Shown here: positions 52,889-64,000 of the stretch, piece by piece | Layout of the letters: every line of letters starts with the position of its first letter | Position numbering within the stretch: the first letter of the stretch is position 1 | DNA from: Piper betle | Lineage: Eukaryota > Streptophyta > Magnoliopsida > Piperales > Piperaceae | Assembly: GCA_033002965.1 (NCBI GenBank) | Contig: JAURVB010002565.1 | Span: 62,001-126,000, forward strand | Direction: 5' to 3' | Length of the DNA stretch: 64,000 nt | Translations under genes and position numbers: made by a program | Notes under the pieces: generated by a model | Told to the model about the DNA's origin: nothing | Seen by the model: the letters and a program-made list of their open reading frames with translations, nothing else | Databases searched by the model: none

Positions 52889-54427
52889 TTAGAGCAAACA
52901 CGCATTACTGATGTATAGTCGGAGGGGGGCAGGATAACCAACCGGAACAACATAAGGGGCAGAACCTGGAGCAACCATGACAGGAGTCCCAACAGCTGAG
53001 ACCACGTGGCCAGTAACTGGCTGACCAATGGTTGTTCCATACATGGGAACTTTCACTTGAGATGTGCTTCCACCAACAGTAGCAGTTGAGGGATTGATTT
53101 GACCACTAATGGGACCTTGAGATGGAGCCAGATCACCATTGTTCACACTTGTGATATCATGAATGCTAGTCCTCCTCCTGTCTCTATTGATGGAGCTTTG
53201 TCGAATAAAGTACTTTTGGGCATGGCTTGCAACTTGAGTAGGAGTCCTCGAAATAACAAAATGGCGTGATATACTCCTCCAATCACCCTTCCCATATTTC
53301 TCAAGACCCAGAAGGAACAGCCTGGACAAAGATATATGCAATGGTAAACAAAAAAAGGAACTTCTCGAAAGAAACATTTTTACCTAATTTCTTGAGTAAA
53401 TGAAGCTCTGTTTTTCAAAAATCACACTAGTTTCCCATAAGTTGCCAAACAACTCGGATGTAATCCAGACATAAACACACAGACGAATCACTGTATCGAA
53501 CACCTTTCCCAACGGAAAGAAGCCACAACCTAAGAAGAGTTACAAGCAAAAAATATGGACGGCAGAATTCTACAAGTAGCAGACATACACCGACCAGGAA
53601 TTAATACTGAAGATTCAATTTCAAGTGTAACTTCTATCATGTACGGATCAATTCAACTCTGTTATAGACAATACAATATACGGACGGGCAAACACAACTC
53701 GGAGAAAGTTGTTTCCAATACATTAGCACCTTCTATCTCTCCGCCCAGACGCAGCATCTTTGGAACTTAATATAATCACAGTGTCACTCACGACTGAGTA
53801 ACCAATCCGAGTGTGATTACGCTACAACAACAACAACAACAACAATTTGCAGAGCTCATCAAATGCTCCAAAACAGCAGCAAGACAACATCATTTTGAAC
53901 TCTACTAATAAACTCCTACGAACAAGAACAATTAGAAACAAAAAGTTGTGATTGAAGTTTTCAATTCCGCCACTAGGGTTGCCCTAATCCCGATCAATCA
54001 ACAAAACAAAGAAATTCACAGATTCCATAGTTCATATCGAAGCTAAATCGTTGCAATCCCCCATAAATATGAGAAAGGCAGACCTGTGCTCCTCCTCCGT
54101 CCATGGAATCCCCTTCCTCCGCTCCTGCTCCGCCTTGGAAATGCCCTTATTCGGGCCGGGAGGATCGGCGCCGGGGGCGGAGCACGGATTCCCATTCTTA
54201 CCCTCCCCCACCCCGGCCTCGCCGGATACATACCTCGGGATGGGCACCCGGCCGGCCTCGATGGAGTCGAGGTCCTCGACGAGGGCGTCGTAGTGCCGCC
54301 TGAGCTCGTCGGCCGTCTTCCCGGGGACGGCGGCTGTGACGGCGTCCCAGTCTGGCGGGGCGGTGCCGGCGGAGGCGATGGCGTTCTCGAAGGCCTTGTC
54401 GTGGCCGCGGCTCCAACCGGCGACCAT
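52889..54427 (-). CDS. DIVARICATA/SRM1-type MYB transcription factor
   Basis: Nuclear two-domain MYB-related regulator. Exons: 54427-54084 and 53321-52889 (intron GT/AG). The N-terminal SANT-like domain has [34 protein letters not shown] and [20 protein letters not shown]. After a Gly/Pro linker comes the DNA-binding MYB repeat, [20 protein letters not shown], then [20 protein letters not shown] and the diagnostic SHAQKYF. As written the frame runs to 52889 (258 residues). The family normally ends with a Pro-rich tail and HQ-stop; a one-base change in the G6 run at 52924-52929 would put the frame on CAG-TAA with the stop at 52907-52905. The true C-terminus is therefore uncertain. A (CAA)n microsatellite lies in the intron near 53822-53846. 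Confidence 0.94.
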
Positions 54428-55352
54428 GGGGGAGAGGAGGGGGAGGACATGATCCTACTCCATACTCCTATACTCCTATACTCCTAATGGTAGCGAGCGA
54501 TGGAGGGGCTTGGCTTCTTCGTGAGGGAAGAAGCAGACTTGGAGAGAGGGGGTGGAGGTAGAGAGAGAAGTGGGATAGAGTAGAGAGAGAAGCGAAAGAG
54601 AGTGGTTGTCGGAACCGCTTTCTCATCTCAGTGACGGCTCCTACCACACCCACACTTTTTGTTTGTTTTTTCCTTTTCAGAAAAAAAAATCGTTTCTTTG
54701 TAATCTTTTTTTAAAAAAGACACTTACAATAACAAGTGTGTTTAAATTCAAAATACATCATTTTACCCTACAAATTGTAAGAAAATATCAAGTTTAATTA
54801 TTAGAAACCGGAATATTGAATGGTCTCAAATACCTTTAAAATTAAATTTAGAGATTTTTCTTTTTAAAAAAATTTAGTTGTTGTATTGTCATCCATAATT
54901 TAATTGTAACAATCAAAACTTGGTCATCCTAGGCTATTAGTCTCCCTCGGATCACCCCATGTGACTGCCCCTTGCCTTGGAGTAGTCAAATTTGACGATC
55001 CTATCTCTTTTACAATTATTAGCATGTTGATTGCCATTTACATTCTAAAAATAAAAATAAAAGGAAGTCTTGCCATCATAAAAAAATTCTCTTTTCTTAT
55101 AATTAACTTTAATTTTAGTATTACTAAATAATATAAAAAAAATGTTTTCTTTTTTAAGGTAAAAAATACTATTCTTATACGAGAGTTTCTGTTGAGTAAT
55201 AACAACTTAACTATCCTTAGATTTTAATAAAAAATTATTCCAAAGTAAAATAAAAAAATTTCTAAAAAAATTTGGAGCCCACTTTGTCCCGTCAAGGCAG
55301 AGAGGGCAGATCGCCACTGATTAGCGGCAACCAAATTGTACCGCAGCTCGCC
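54428..55352. other. Intergenic DNA upstream of the MYB gene
   Basis: The left end holds the MYB promoter and leader, including a CTCCTATA repeat near 54454-54486. The rest is AT-rich without a gene. The tandem duplication begins at its right edge. Confidence 0.5.
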
Positions 55353-56751
55353 TGGGTGTAGCCAAATCTAGATGCCTAGGTTAGATTAAGGATCTAATAC
55401 CTAGATTAGGAATCTGGATGTCTAGATTATGGGACCCCGCCCCTGTAAGGGCGGATTTAATTACCAATGCAATGTAATCGTCGTCGCCAGCAACTGTCGG
55501 TGCCGAGTATCCTGCTTTTTTTTTAAAAAAGTAATTTTCCACACCAACCAAACTTAATATGAGGTAGTTTTTTCCCCTTTTTTCTGTCAAAATGATCTTT
55601 TGATATTTTCAAAAATAGATCTTATTTTTTATAATTTATACTTCAAACTATATCCCAACAAAAACTATACAAGAAAGAAATTAGAAGAAATTTCAATATA
55701 TCTGCGTCTTTGTATTTGCAACTGTGAGCATAAATTAAAAATAGGTCATAAATATTTAAAAAATCAGTAAACAATTCAATTTTAATTAATAATGAAAAAA
55801 ATCAAGAAACTATTGTCGATCTAATAACTATTAAGTTTGCCACCTTAAATAGAGTGTGATGAGAAAGGGTATTTCGAAGAGTTTTTACAAAAAAAAAAAG
55901 AGTTTTTGTTTATGTTAACCGAGGGTGAGAGAATCAAAACTAATAACTAAAAAAAGAATTTTTTATAATAACAAGACTACCCTTTTAATTAAAATTTTTT
56001 TTCCTGGCAGATATGGGACAACCAAAATTGGCCACCTTAACGGTAGGGTGGCTAAAAGGGCAATGAGATCCGGCCTTAGGGTGGCCAAAAATAATTGTCA
56101 AATTAAGTGCAATTCCGGCCGTTGGCAACCGGCATCAGCGAATTTACCGGCGGCACCACAATTGCTTTATTTTATTTTATTTTTTTTAAATATCTAAGTT
56201 TAATTCTTAAGGTATTTGAAGCAATTTCCTATTTTATAAAATCCGTTTTTAATAAAAATCTCGTAAGAATAGGATACAAGTCGCTCTCGAAGTGTAAATA
56301 GTGCATCACGCACCCTTTAATAATAATTTCCTCAAAAAAATCAAAAGGTAGTGAAAGAATAGACTTGCTTTGACACATGAAATCTAATCCGGTGGGCAAG
56401 ATGTCCAAATGGGTCATTATCAGTTGTTAATATATATTATCTGGTACATGCAATGGAGTTTAAATACTAATTTTCATGTTCCAACCAAACAATGTTGGCC
56501 CTGACTCTGCAGTCTGGAGACATTACAACAAATCATAAAAGTGAGACCTTTCACACAAAAGTTGCAACCTATGTCACACAGGGTCTTCTAAAAATCCAAC
56601 TCAATACATCCATATGATAGATCAATATGATTACATATCGTTGTATAGAAGCTTAAAAATCATGCAACTTACCAAATACAATACAGTGCCTGGGGCTTTT
56701 GTTCAGAGTGGTTACCTTCATAAAAGGTCGATCCCTTGGAGCTGGCTTTGT

Positions 56752-58969
56752 TCAGATGGTTTTGCTACCTGGAAGGCTGATCCATTGAAGCTGTAGCTCA
56801 ACCTCCCCACACTCGACATTTCGCAATCTGAGACAAACATCTTGGACCACCTTCCCTTCCAGCCAGAGGATACGGCTCTCTTCGGCTAGACAGTTTTCTT
56901 GACTAGGTGAAACACTTTTTAACGTGGCGGCACCAGTAGTCCCTTCCATGTCCATCTTTGTGGCTTCTATGAGGGGTAGAATGTCAAGCTCTGCATCACC
57001 CATCAGGTCATCTGGAGTAAATGTATCCTTGTCAAATACTCCCTGCACCCATTACATACAGATAGTACTCTTTATCATGGAAAATCACTCTGCGACAACC
57101 CAATGGAAAATAAATTTAACCAAAGGAGGAAGCATTGCTGTTTATCTGGCCAAGTGCAAAAAGAGTTCTAGAGATACTCCATGATACTTGTATCTAAGAT
57201 TTTTTTTTAATTTTTTTTTTATGATGTTTTGGACAAAGAAAACGTAAGCCTGGATTTAGACAATGCCAATAATTTGCCATTGCAACCATTGTATATGGTA
57301 GATAAGTTATATTGAGGCCTTCTACTCATCTTTTGACCGAAGAAAATCAAAGAGCGAAGATACCTTTCACACTTTTTTCAATATTGTACTATGTTGAAGG
57401 GTCTGATAAAACAAGAGCTCTTAACTAGAAGACTATAGAGAGACAACAGTAGTTTCCTTGTTAGCTGATAGTCTCAACTTCTGTCTTGCATCCCTTGGTG
57501 TGTTGGTGATGGGGGTTGGAGATGTTTATTGAGTGAGTATGTGATTGCCTCGTACTAAAATTGCCAAGACAAGGAAAATATCCAAGAGATTACTTTGTCA
57601 ATAAAATACACTCACCACACACATGGACACCACATCAAGACTTGACTGATTATCAGCTCATCTGAGTTACTTGAATTTAACAAATCTGACAGTAGGGAAA
57701 CTTATGATTCTAACTAGGTTACTGACTAACTTGGACAAGAAACATCATCAGCCCACAATAATGTTTCCATCCCCTTAAAACTTCTAAAAACATAGTGTAG
57801 CACTTCCAAAACAAATTTTTCATCTTTTTCTTTTCAGATATCAAAGTCTAGCTTAAGTGATTTTAGACTGGTGTTGTTGATTTACAGAAGCTGGGGAAGG
57901 GTGATGATCATAGCTGCTATTATTTTTCTGTACAAATACCAACACAAAATTCATAATACAGTGCTTCCACTCGTAAAGGTTTTACTCATATGTAAACAGC
58001 GAGAGACATAATATTATATCCTAGCAGGTTAAACTTTCATTAGATGATTATTTCTCCTCTTCTCCTCCATCTATTTTAGGATCCATGTGATTAGAAATGG
58101 AAAAGAGGTTATGAAGGATGAATGCCCTCCTCATGCCAACCCTCATTTATCCGGACTTGGGACCAGCAATGCATAATCATTAAATATGTGCTACTCATTA
58201 TCAAAATTTAAATATCTGTGCCAGCAAACTGTAACCATGTAAAAGGTACTCACAAGTTTGATAGGCATAATTGGCTCCGCAATGGAAAAAGTAAGCTCCT
58301 CGTTCCATTCAGGATTGACATTATTACTAATTACACGTGTTTTCAGTTTCTGCAGCCAAAAAATGAAGATGAATGAGATAATTAAACAACACATAGTATT
58401 TCACACAGCAGTGCTTTCAACTCCTTTGCGAGCTCCATATCAAGAAATCATGTATTCTGCAAGAAAATGGACGTATAAAAAGATAAAACTGAAACAACAT
58501 TTTCGCATTTTTAAATGATAACCAAGGGAGAAACAAATAGAGTTAAAAAATCCAAAAAGCTAACATGACAACCACAGGATGTACCATGAAGTAAAGTGAA
58601 CTTAAAGAAAACATACAGAAGATAATCAGAGAAAATTTCTTTAAGAAGAGAATCAGATAGACCTGAACAAGTTCACAATTCAGCAATGACAAGTAAACAA
58701 GTAATATGTCCTCAAAACAAGAGCAATAAATAGCAATTCATATGTCATAACCGATGTGTAATAAATTCCCCAGAACCACCAACAGAACTCAAAACAAAAA
58801 TGCAGCGGATTTCTGATCAAGTAAACAAGCAAGGAACCTGTTCACCCATCGTCAGAACTATATAGGGATCACTAGCAAAGACATCCCGAACGGCCAAGTT
58901 CATCCCCTTGACAACTCTCACCCTGAGAAGGCCCAGCAGCTGCTCCACGGAAGGAAGTGATGCCGCCAT
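56752..58969 (-). CDS. CAR-type C2-domain protein, left copy
   Basis: Single-C2-domain plant protein of the C2-DOMAIN ABA-RELATED/OsGAP1 family, which binds phospholipids in a Ca2+-dependent way and recruits ABA receptors to the plasma membrane (family knowledge). Three exons: 58969-58838 (44 residues), 58349-58254 (32), 57042-56752 (96), giving 172 residues, all phase 0 with GT/AG introns. Exon 1 begins MAASLPSVEQLLGLLRVRVV and carries the first Ca2+-loop aspartates in LAVRDVFASDPYIVL. Exon 2 has KLKTRVISNNVNPEWNEELT. Exon 3 has the second loop FDKDTFTPDDLMGDAE and the CAR-specific part with QENCLAEESRILW and LRLRNVECGEVELQLQW. Its sequence is the same as the right copy in all exons I compared. 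Confidence 0.94.
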
Positions 58970-59431
58970 TTACAGACGAGAGCAACTTTGGTCCCTTTTC
59001 CTTTCACCCCCTTTGTGCGTAACAAAACGTAGTTACGGCTTAAAGCAATCATAAACCCAGTTACTAGTGATAGAGGATGACCCCGCAAATGTGGTACACT
59101 GAATGATAATCAATCTAACAAGCATGTGGTGGAAGTAGCAGTCGGTGTTTGAGGCAGAGAGTGCGTGAACAAGGACACATTCAGTAGACAATTTGCTCAA
59201 GTTGCCACATCAATTATGCGAATGACGACAATCACATAGTACACAAGATTGATTATAGTTCATTGGATATGGGTCATGATATTCTCAAGTGGAAGCCCAG
59301 ATGTGTGCTTCTGGTTTGCTCCAAAGGAAGCCCAGATGTATAAAATTTTTGGAGCTCAGTTGACTACAATTAATCATCAATTGGCTATCACAAGCATCAG
59401 ATCTCAATGGACGAGGGATGAGATACTGCAC

Positions 59432-59484
59432 CTGGGCACCCTGGTGGAGAACAATGTAAGGGTCACTGCCGCGGATGTCTCGCA
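59432..59484 (-). pseudogene. Truncated alternative C2 first exon at the duplication junction
   Basis: The minus strand reads MRDIRGSDPYIVLHQGAQ and then a GT donor, but the first 19 codons of the exon present at 63671-63561 are missing. They are replaced by sequence from the other end of the duplicated unit (GTGTAGCC side). It therefore cannot start from the original ATG. Confidence 0.88.
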
Positions 59485-62400
59485 TGGGTGTAGCCAAATC
59501 TAGATGCCTAGGTTAGATTAAGGATCTAATACCTAGATTAGGAATCTGGATGTCTAGATTATGGGACCCCGCCCCTGTAAGGGCGGATTTAATTACCAAT
59601 GCAATGTAATCGTCGTCGCCAGCAACTGTCGGTGCCGAGTATCCTGCTTTTTTTTTAAAAAAGTAATTTTCCACACCAACCAAACTTAATATGAGGTAGT
59701 TTTTTCCCCCTTTTTTCTGTCAAAATGATCTTTTGATATTTTCAAAAATAGATCTTATTTTTTATAATTTATACTTCAAACTATATCCCAACAAAAACTA
59801 TACAAGAAAGAAATTAGAAGAAATTTCAATATATCTGCGTCTTTGTATTTGCAACTGTGAGCATAAATTAAAAATAGGTCATAAATATTTAAAAAATCAG
59901 TAAACAATTCAATTTTAATTAATAATGAAAAAATCAAGAAACTATTGTCGATCTAATAACTATTAAGTTTGCCACCTTAAATAGAGTGTGATGAGAAAGG
60001 GTATTTCGAAGAGTTTTTTACAAAAAAAAGAGTTTTTGTTTATGTTAACCGAGGGTGAGAGAATCAAAACTAATAACTAAAAAAGAATTTTTTATAATAA
60101 CAAGACTACCCTTTTAATTAAAATTTTTTTTCCTGGCAGACATGGGACAACCAAAATTGGCCACCTTAACGGTAGGGTGGCTAAAAGGGCAATGAGATCC
60201 GGCCTTAGGGTGGCCAAAAATAATTGTCAAATTAAGTGCAATTCCGGCCGTTGGCAACCGGCATCAGCGAATTTACCGGCGGCACCACAATTGCTTTATT
60301 TTATTTTATTTTTTTTAAATATCTAAGTTTAATTCTTAAGGTATTTGAAGCAATTTCCCATTTTATAAAATCCGTTTTTAATAAAAATCTCGTAAGAATA
60401 GGATACAAGTCGCTCTCGAAGTGTAAATAGTGCATCACGCACCCTTTAATAATAATTTCCTCAAAAAAATCAAAAGGTAGTGAAAGAATAGACTTGCTTT
60501 GACACATGAAATCTAATCCGGTGGGCAAGATGTCCAAATGGGTCATTATCAGTTGTTAATATATATTATCTGGTACATGCAATGGAGTTTAAATACTAAT
60601 TTTCATGTTCCAACCAAACAATGTTGGCCCTGACTCTGCAGTCTGGAGACATTACAACAAATCATAAAAGTGAGACCTTTCACACAAAAGTTGCAACCTA
60701 TGTCACACAGGGTCTTCTAAAAATCCAACTCAATACATCCATATGATAGATCAATATGATTACATATCGTTGTATAGAAGCTTAAAAATCATGCAACTTA
60801 CCAAATACAATACAGTGCCTGGGGCTTTTGTTCAGAGTGGTTACCTTCATAAAAGGTCGATCCCTTGGAGCTGGCTTTGTTCAGATGGTTTTGCTACCTG
60901 GAAGGCTGATCCATTGAAGCTGTAGCTCAACCTCCCCACACTCGACATTTCGCAATCTGAGACAAACATCTTGGACCACCTTCCCTTCCAGCCAGAGGAT
61001 ACGGCTCTCTTCGGCTAGACAGTTTTCTTGACTAGGTGAAACACTTTTTAACGTGGCGGCACCAGTAGTCCCTTCCATGTCCATCTTTGTGGCTTCTATG
61101 AGGGGTAGAATGTCAAGCTCTGCATCACCCATCAGGTCATCTGGAGTAAATGTATCCTTGTCAAATACTCCCTGCACCCATTACATACAGATAGTACTCT
61201 TTATCATGGAAAATCACTCTGCGACAACCCAATGGAAAATAAATTTAACCAAAGGAGGAAGCATTGCTGTTTATCTGGCCAAGTGCAAAAAGAGTTCTAG
61301 AGATACTCCATGATACTTGTATCTAAGATTTTTTTTTAATTTTTTTTTTTATGATGTTTTGGACAAAGAAAACGTAAGCCTGGATTTAGACAATGCCAAT
61401 AATTTGCCATTGCAACCATTGTATATGGTAGATAAGTTATATTGAGGCCTTCTACTCATCTTTTGACCGAAGAAAATCAAAGAGCGAAGATACCTTTCAC
61501 ACTTTTTTCAATATTGTACTATGTTGAAGGGTCTGATAAAACAAGAGCTCTTAACTAGAAGACTATAGAGAGACAACAGTAGTTTCCTTGTTAGCTGATA
61601 GTCTCAACTTCTGTCTTGCATCCCTTGGTGTGTTGGTGATGGGGGTTGGAGATGTTTATTGAGTGAGTATGTGATTGCCTCGTACTAAAATTGCCAAGAC
61701 AAGGAAAATATCCAAGAGATTACTTTGTCAATAAAATACACTCACCACACACATGGACACCACATCAAGACTTGACTGATTATCAGCTCATCTGAGTTAC
61801 TTGAATTTAACAAATCTGACAGTAGGGAAACTTATGATTCTAACTAGGTTACTGACTAACTTGGACAAGAAACATCATCAGCCCACAATAATGTTTCCAT
61901 CCCCTTAAAACTTCTAAAAACATAGTGTAGCACTTCCAAAACAAATTTTTCATCTTTTTCTTTTCAGATATCAAAGTCTAGCTTAAGTGATTTTAGACTG
62001 GTGTTGTTGATTTACAGAAGCTGGGGAAGGGTGATGATCATAGCTGCTATTATTTTTCTGTACAAATACCAACACAAAATTCATAATACAGTGCTTCCAC
62101 TCGTAAAGGTTTTACTCATATGTAAACAGCAAGAGACATAATATTATATCCTAGCAGGTTAAACTTTCATTAGATGATTATTTCTCCTCTTCTCCTCCAT
62201 CTATTTTAGGATCCATGTGATTAGAAATGGAAAAGAGGTTATGAAGGATGAATGCCCTCCTCATGCCAACCCTCATTTATCCGGACTTGGGACCAGCAAT
62301 GCATAATCATTAAATATGTGCTACTCATTATCAAAATTTAAATATCTGTGCCAGCAAACTGTAACCATGTAAAAGGTACTCACAAGTTTGATAGGCATAA

Positions 62401-63617
62401 TTGGCTCCGCAATGGAAAAAGTAAGCTCCTCGTTCCATTCAGGATTGACATTATTACTAATTACACGTGTTTTCAGTTTCTGCAGCCAAAAAATGAAGAT
62501 GAATGAGATAATTAAACAACACATAGTATTTCACACAGCAGTGCTTTCAACTCCTTTGCGAGCTCCATATCAAGAAATCATGTATTCTGCAAGAAAATGG
62601 ACGTATAAAAAGATAAAACTGAAACAACATTTTCGCATTTTTAAATGATAACCAAGGGAGAAACAAATAGAGTTAAAAATCCAAAAAGCTAACATGACAA
62701 CCACAGGATGTACCATGAAGTAAAGTGAACTTAAAGAAAACATACAGAAGATAATCAGAGAAAATTTCTTTAAGAAGAGAATCAGATAGACCTGAACAAG
62801 TTCACAATTCAGCAATGACAAGTAAACAAGTAATATGTCCTCAAAACAAGAGCAATAAATAGCAATTCATATGTCATAACCGATGTGTAATAAATTCCCC
62901 AGAACCACCAACAGAACTCAAAACAAAAATGCAGCGGATTTCTGATCAAGTAAACAAGCAAGGAACCTGTTCACCCATCGTCAGAACTATATAGGGATCA
63001 CTAGCAAAGACATCCCGAACGGCCAAGTTCATCCCCTTGACAACTCTCACCCTGAGAAGGCCCAGCAGCTGCTCCACGGAAGGAAGTGATGCCGCCATTT
63101 ACAGACGAGAGCAACTTTGGTCCCTTTTCCTTTCACCCCCTTTGTGCGTAACAAAACGTAGTTACGGCTTAAAGCAATCATAAACCCAGTTACTAGTGAT
63201 AGAGGATGACCCCGCAAATGTGGTACACTGAATGATAATCAATCTAACAAGCATGTGGTGGAAGTAGCAGTCGGTGTTTGAGGCAGAGAGTGCGTGAACA
63301 AGGACACATTCAGTAGACAATTTGCTCAAGTTGCCACATCAATTATGCGAATGACGACAATCACATAGTACACAAGATTGATTATAGTTCATTGGATATG
63401 GGTCATGATATTCTCAAGTGGAAGCCCAGATGTGTGCTTCTGGTTTGCTCCAAAGGAAGCCCAGATGTATAAAATTTTTGGAGCTCAGTTGACTACAATT
63501 AATCATCAATTGGCTATCACAAGCATCAGATCTCAATGGACGAGGGATGAGATACTGCACCTGGGCACCCTGGTGGAGAACAATGTAAGGGTCACTGCCG
63601 CGGATGTCTCGCATGGG
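59485..63617. repeat. Tandem duplication, right copy (~4.13 kb)
   Basis: Second head-to-tail copy of 55353-59484, nearly identical over its full length. It holds the second CAR-type gene and, at its right edge, runs on into the intact alternative first exon. Confidence 0.95.
60881..63098 (-). CDS. CAR-type C2-domain protein, right copy
   Basis: Duplicate of the left-copy gene. Exons: 63098-62967, 62479-62384 and 61171-60881; same start (MAASLPSVEQ), splice sites and 172-residue product. The differences seen between copies fall in introns or flanks. Upstream, unlike the left copy, the neighbouring C2 exon at 63671-63561 is intact, so this copy alone could be transcribed with two alternative first exons. 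Confidence 0.93.
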
Positions 63618-63671
63618 AAGGTTCCTGCCCTTGATCACGCGAACCCTGATAAGCCCTAGCAGGTTTTCCAT
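63561..63671 (-). CDS. Additional C2 first exon (alternative or orphan)
   Basis: From ATG 63671 the minus strand reads MENLLGLIRVRVIKGRNLPM and then RDIRGSDPYIVLHQGAQ, ending at a GT donor (GTGCAG) after 37 codons in phase 0. It is clearly homologous to exon 1 of the CAR genes (LLGLLRVRVV, SDPYIVL) but differs in the calcium-loop flank. No second and third exons of its own lie between it and 63098. It is either an alternative first exon spliced to the right-copy exons 2 and 3, whose phase matches, or the relic of an older tandem CAR gene. Confidence 0.8.
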
Positions 63672-63822
63672 TCCAGCGATTCAGATAAACACCAGAAGGG
63701 GATGCCTGCTTCCCCTCAGGCCAAGAAGGGTCTTCACTTCTCAGTTTCCAACAATCCACATACAAACCTGCTCTCATTTTAACCTATTTCTTGGGAATGT
63801 CTTCCTTTAGAAAAATAAAATA

Positions 63823-63868
<46 letters not shown>

Positions 63869-64000
63869 AGTTAATATTGTTGTGCTGCACCGCTGGTAAC
63901 TTACCTATGCTTAATTTTTTTTTACGGTTGTTAACGGCGGTGCTCTGCTTCTCCCGCGATGGTGTTCCATGGGTCGGTGAATCTTCCCGCCCACCATCAT
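63672..64000. other. Window edge with TA microsatellite and weak hairpin
   Basis: A (TA)n run spans about 63824-63866. Just after it, GTGCTGCACCGCTGGTAAC (near 63880) and GTTAACGGCGGTGCTCTGC (near 63930) could form an imperfect hairpin. This resembles the ends of the foldback family, but the window ends before it can be judged. Confidence 0.35.

Larger units (their letters stand above)
55353..59484. repeat. Tandem duplication, left copy (~4.13 kb)
   Basis: Repeated head to tail as 59485-63617 with an offset of 4129-4132. Only a few differences are seen: substitutions at 56012/60141, 56230/60359 and 58001/62131, plus several homopolymer-length changes. The copy carries a complete CAR-type gene and a truncated extra C2 exon at its right end. 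The breakpoints share CTCGC(C/A)TGGG (55347-55356 and 59479-59488). Confidence 0.95.

Noticed and set aside
63880..63948. Fourth foldback element at the window edge
   Set aside because: Only one imperfect hairpin next to a TA run is visible; the second hairpin and arm would lie outside the window.
1..64000. tRNA, rRNA, known microRNA precursors and CRISPR arrays
   Set aside because: I looked for tRNA T-arm signatures, familiar plant microRNA sequences and spaced direct repeats by eye and found none that held up.

Overview
This is plant nuclear DNA. Genes are intron-rich with GT–AG introns, intergenic DNA is AT-rich and full of transposons, and every recognisable product has land-plant relatives (GINT1, WAT1, SPX, DIVARICATA-type MYB, RTFL/DVL, CAR). 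Several first exons are strongly GC-rich while their later exons are not. That is common in monocots, so a monocot is my best guess; I cannot name a species.

Layout. 1.4–5.8 kb (+): GT64 glycosyltransferase of sphingolipid glycosylation (GINT1 type). 8.0–11.6 kb (+): 13-exon LRR receptor kinase of the FEI/At5g62710 type. 12.7–18.4 kb (−): TMEM214-like (DUF2359) membrane protein. 18.6–24.4 kb: gene-free, with a GC-rich/AT-rich palindromic mobile element. 24.4–26.4 kb (−): intact WAT1-type transporter gene. 26.4–43.9 kb: accessory DNA with a CACTA element showing perfect termini and a 3-bp target duplication, two further complete palindromic elements, and no recognisable gene. 43.9–44.1 kb (−): a 45-codon RTFL/DVL peptide gene. 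48.9 kb: a decayed nuclear copy of plastid psaA. 49.7–50.7 kb (+): SPX-domain protein with a PHR-binding site upstream. 52.9–54.4 kb (−): DIV-type MYB factor. 55.35–63.6 kb: an almost perfect tandem duplication of about 4.13 kb, each copy carrying a three-exon CAR-type C2 protein (−), followed by an extra C2 first exon.

The genes do not form a pathway; this is an ordinary stretch of plant chromosome. Three things stand out. (1) A family of hairpin-ended, TA-flanked foldback elements with GC-rich arms, present three times. (2) A very recent tandem duplication whose junction cuts through an alternative C2 first exon. (3) About ten one-base reading-frame breaks, nearly all at short homopolymers, in four genes that otherwise look intact. 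In the receptor kinase they turn two 72-nt LRR exons into 73-nt exons. This looks more like residual assembly error than gene death. All coordinates and splice sites were read by eye; family names rest on recognised motifs, not on a database search.
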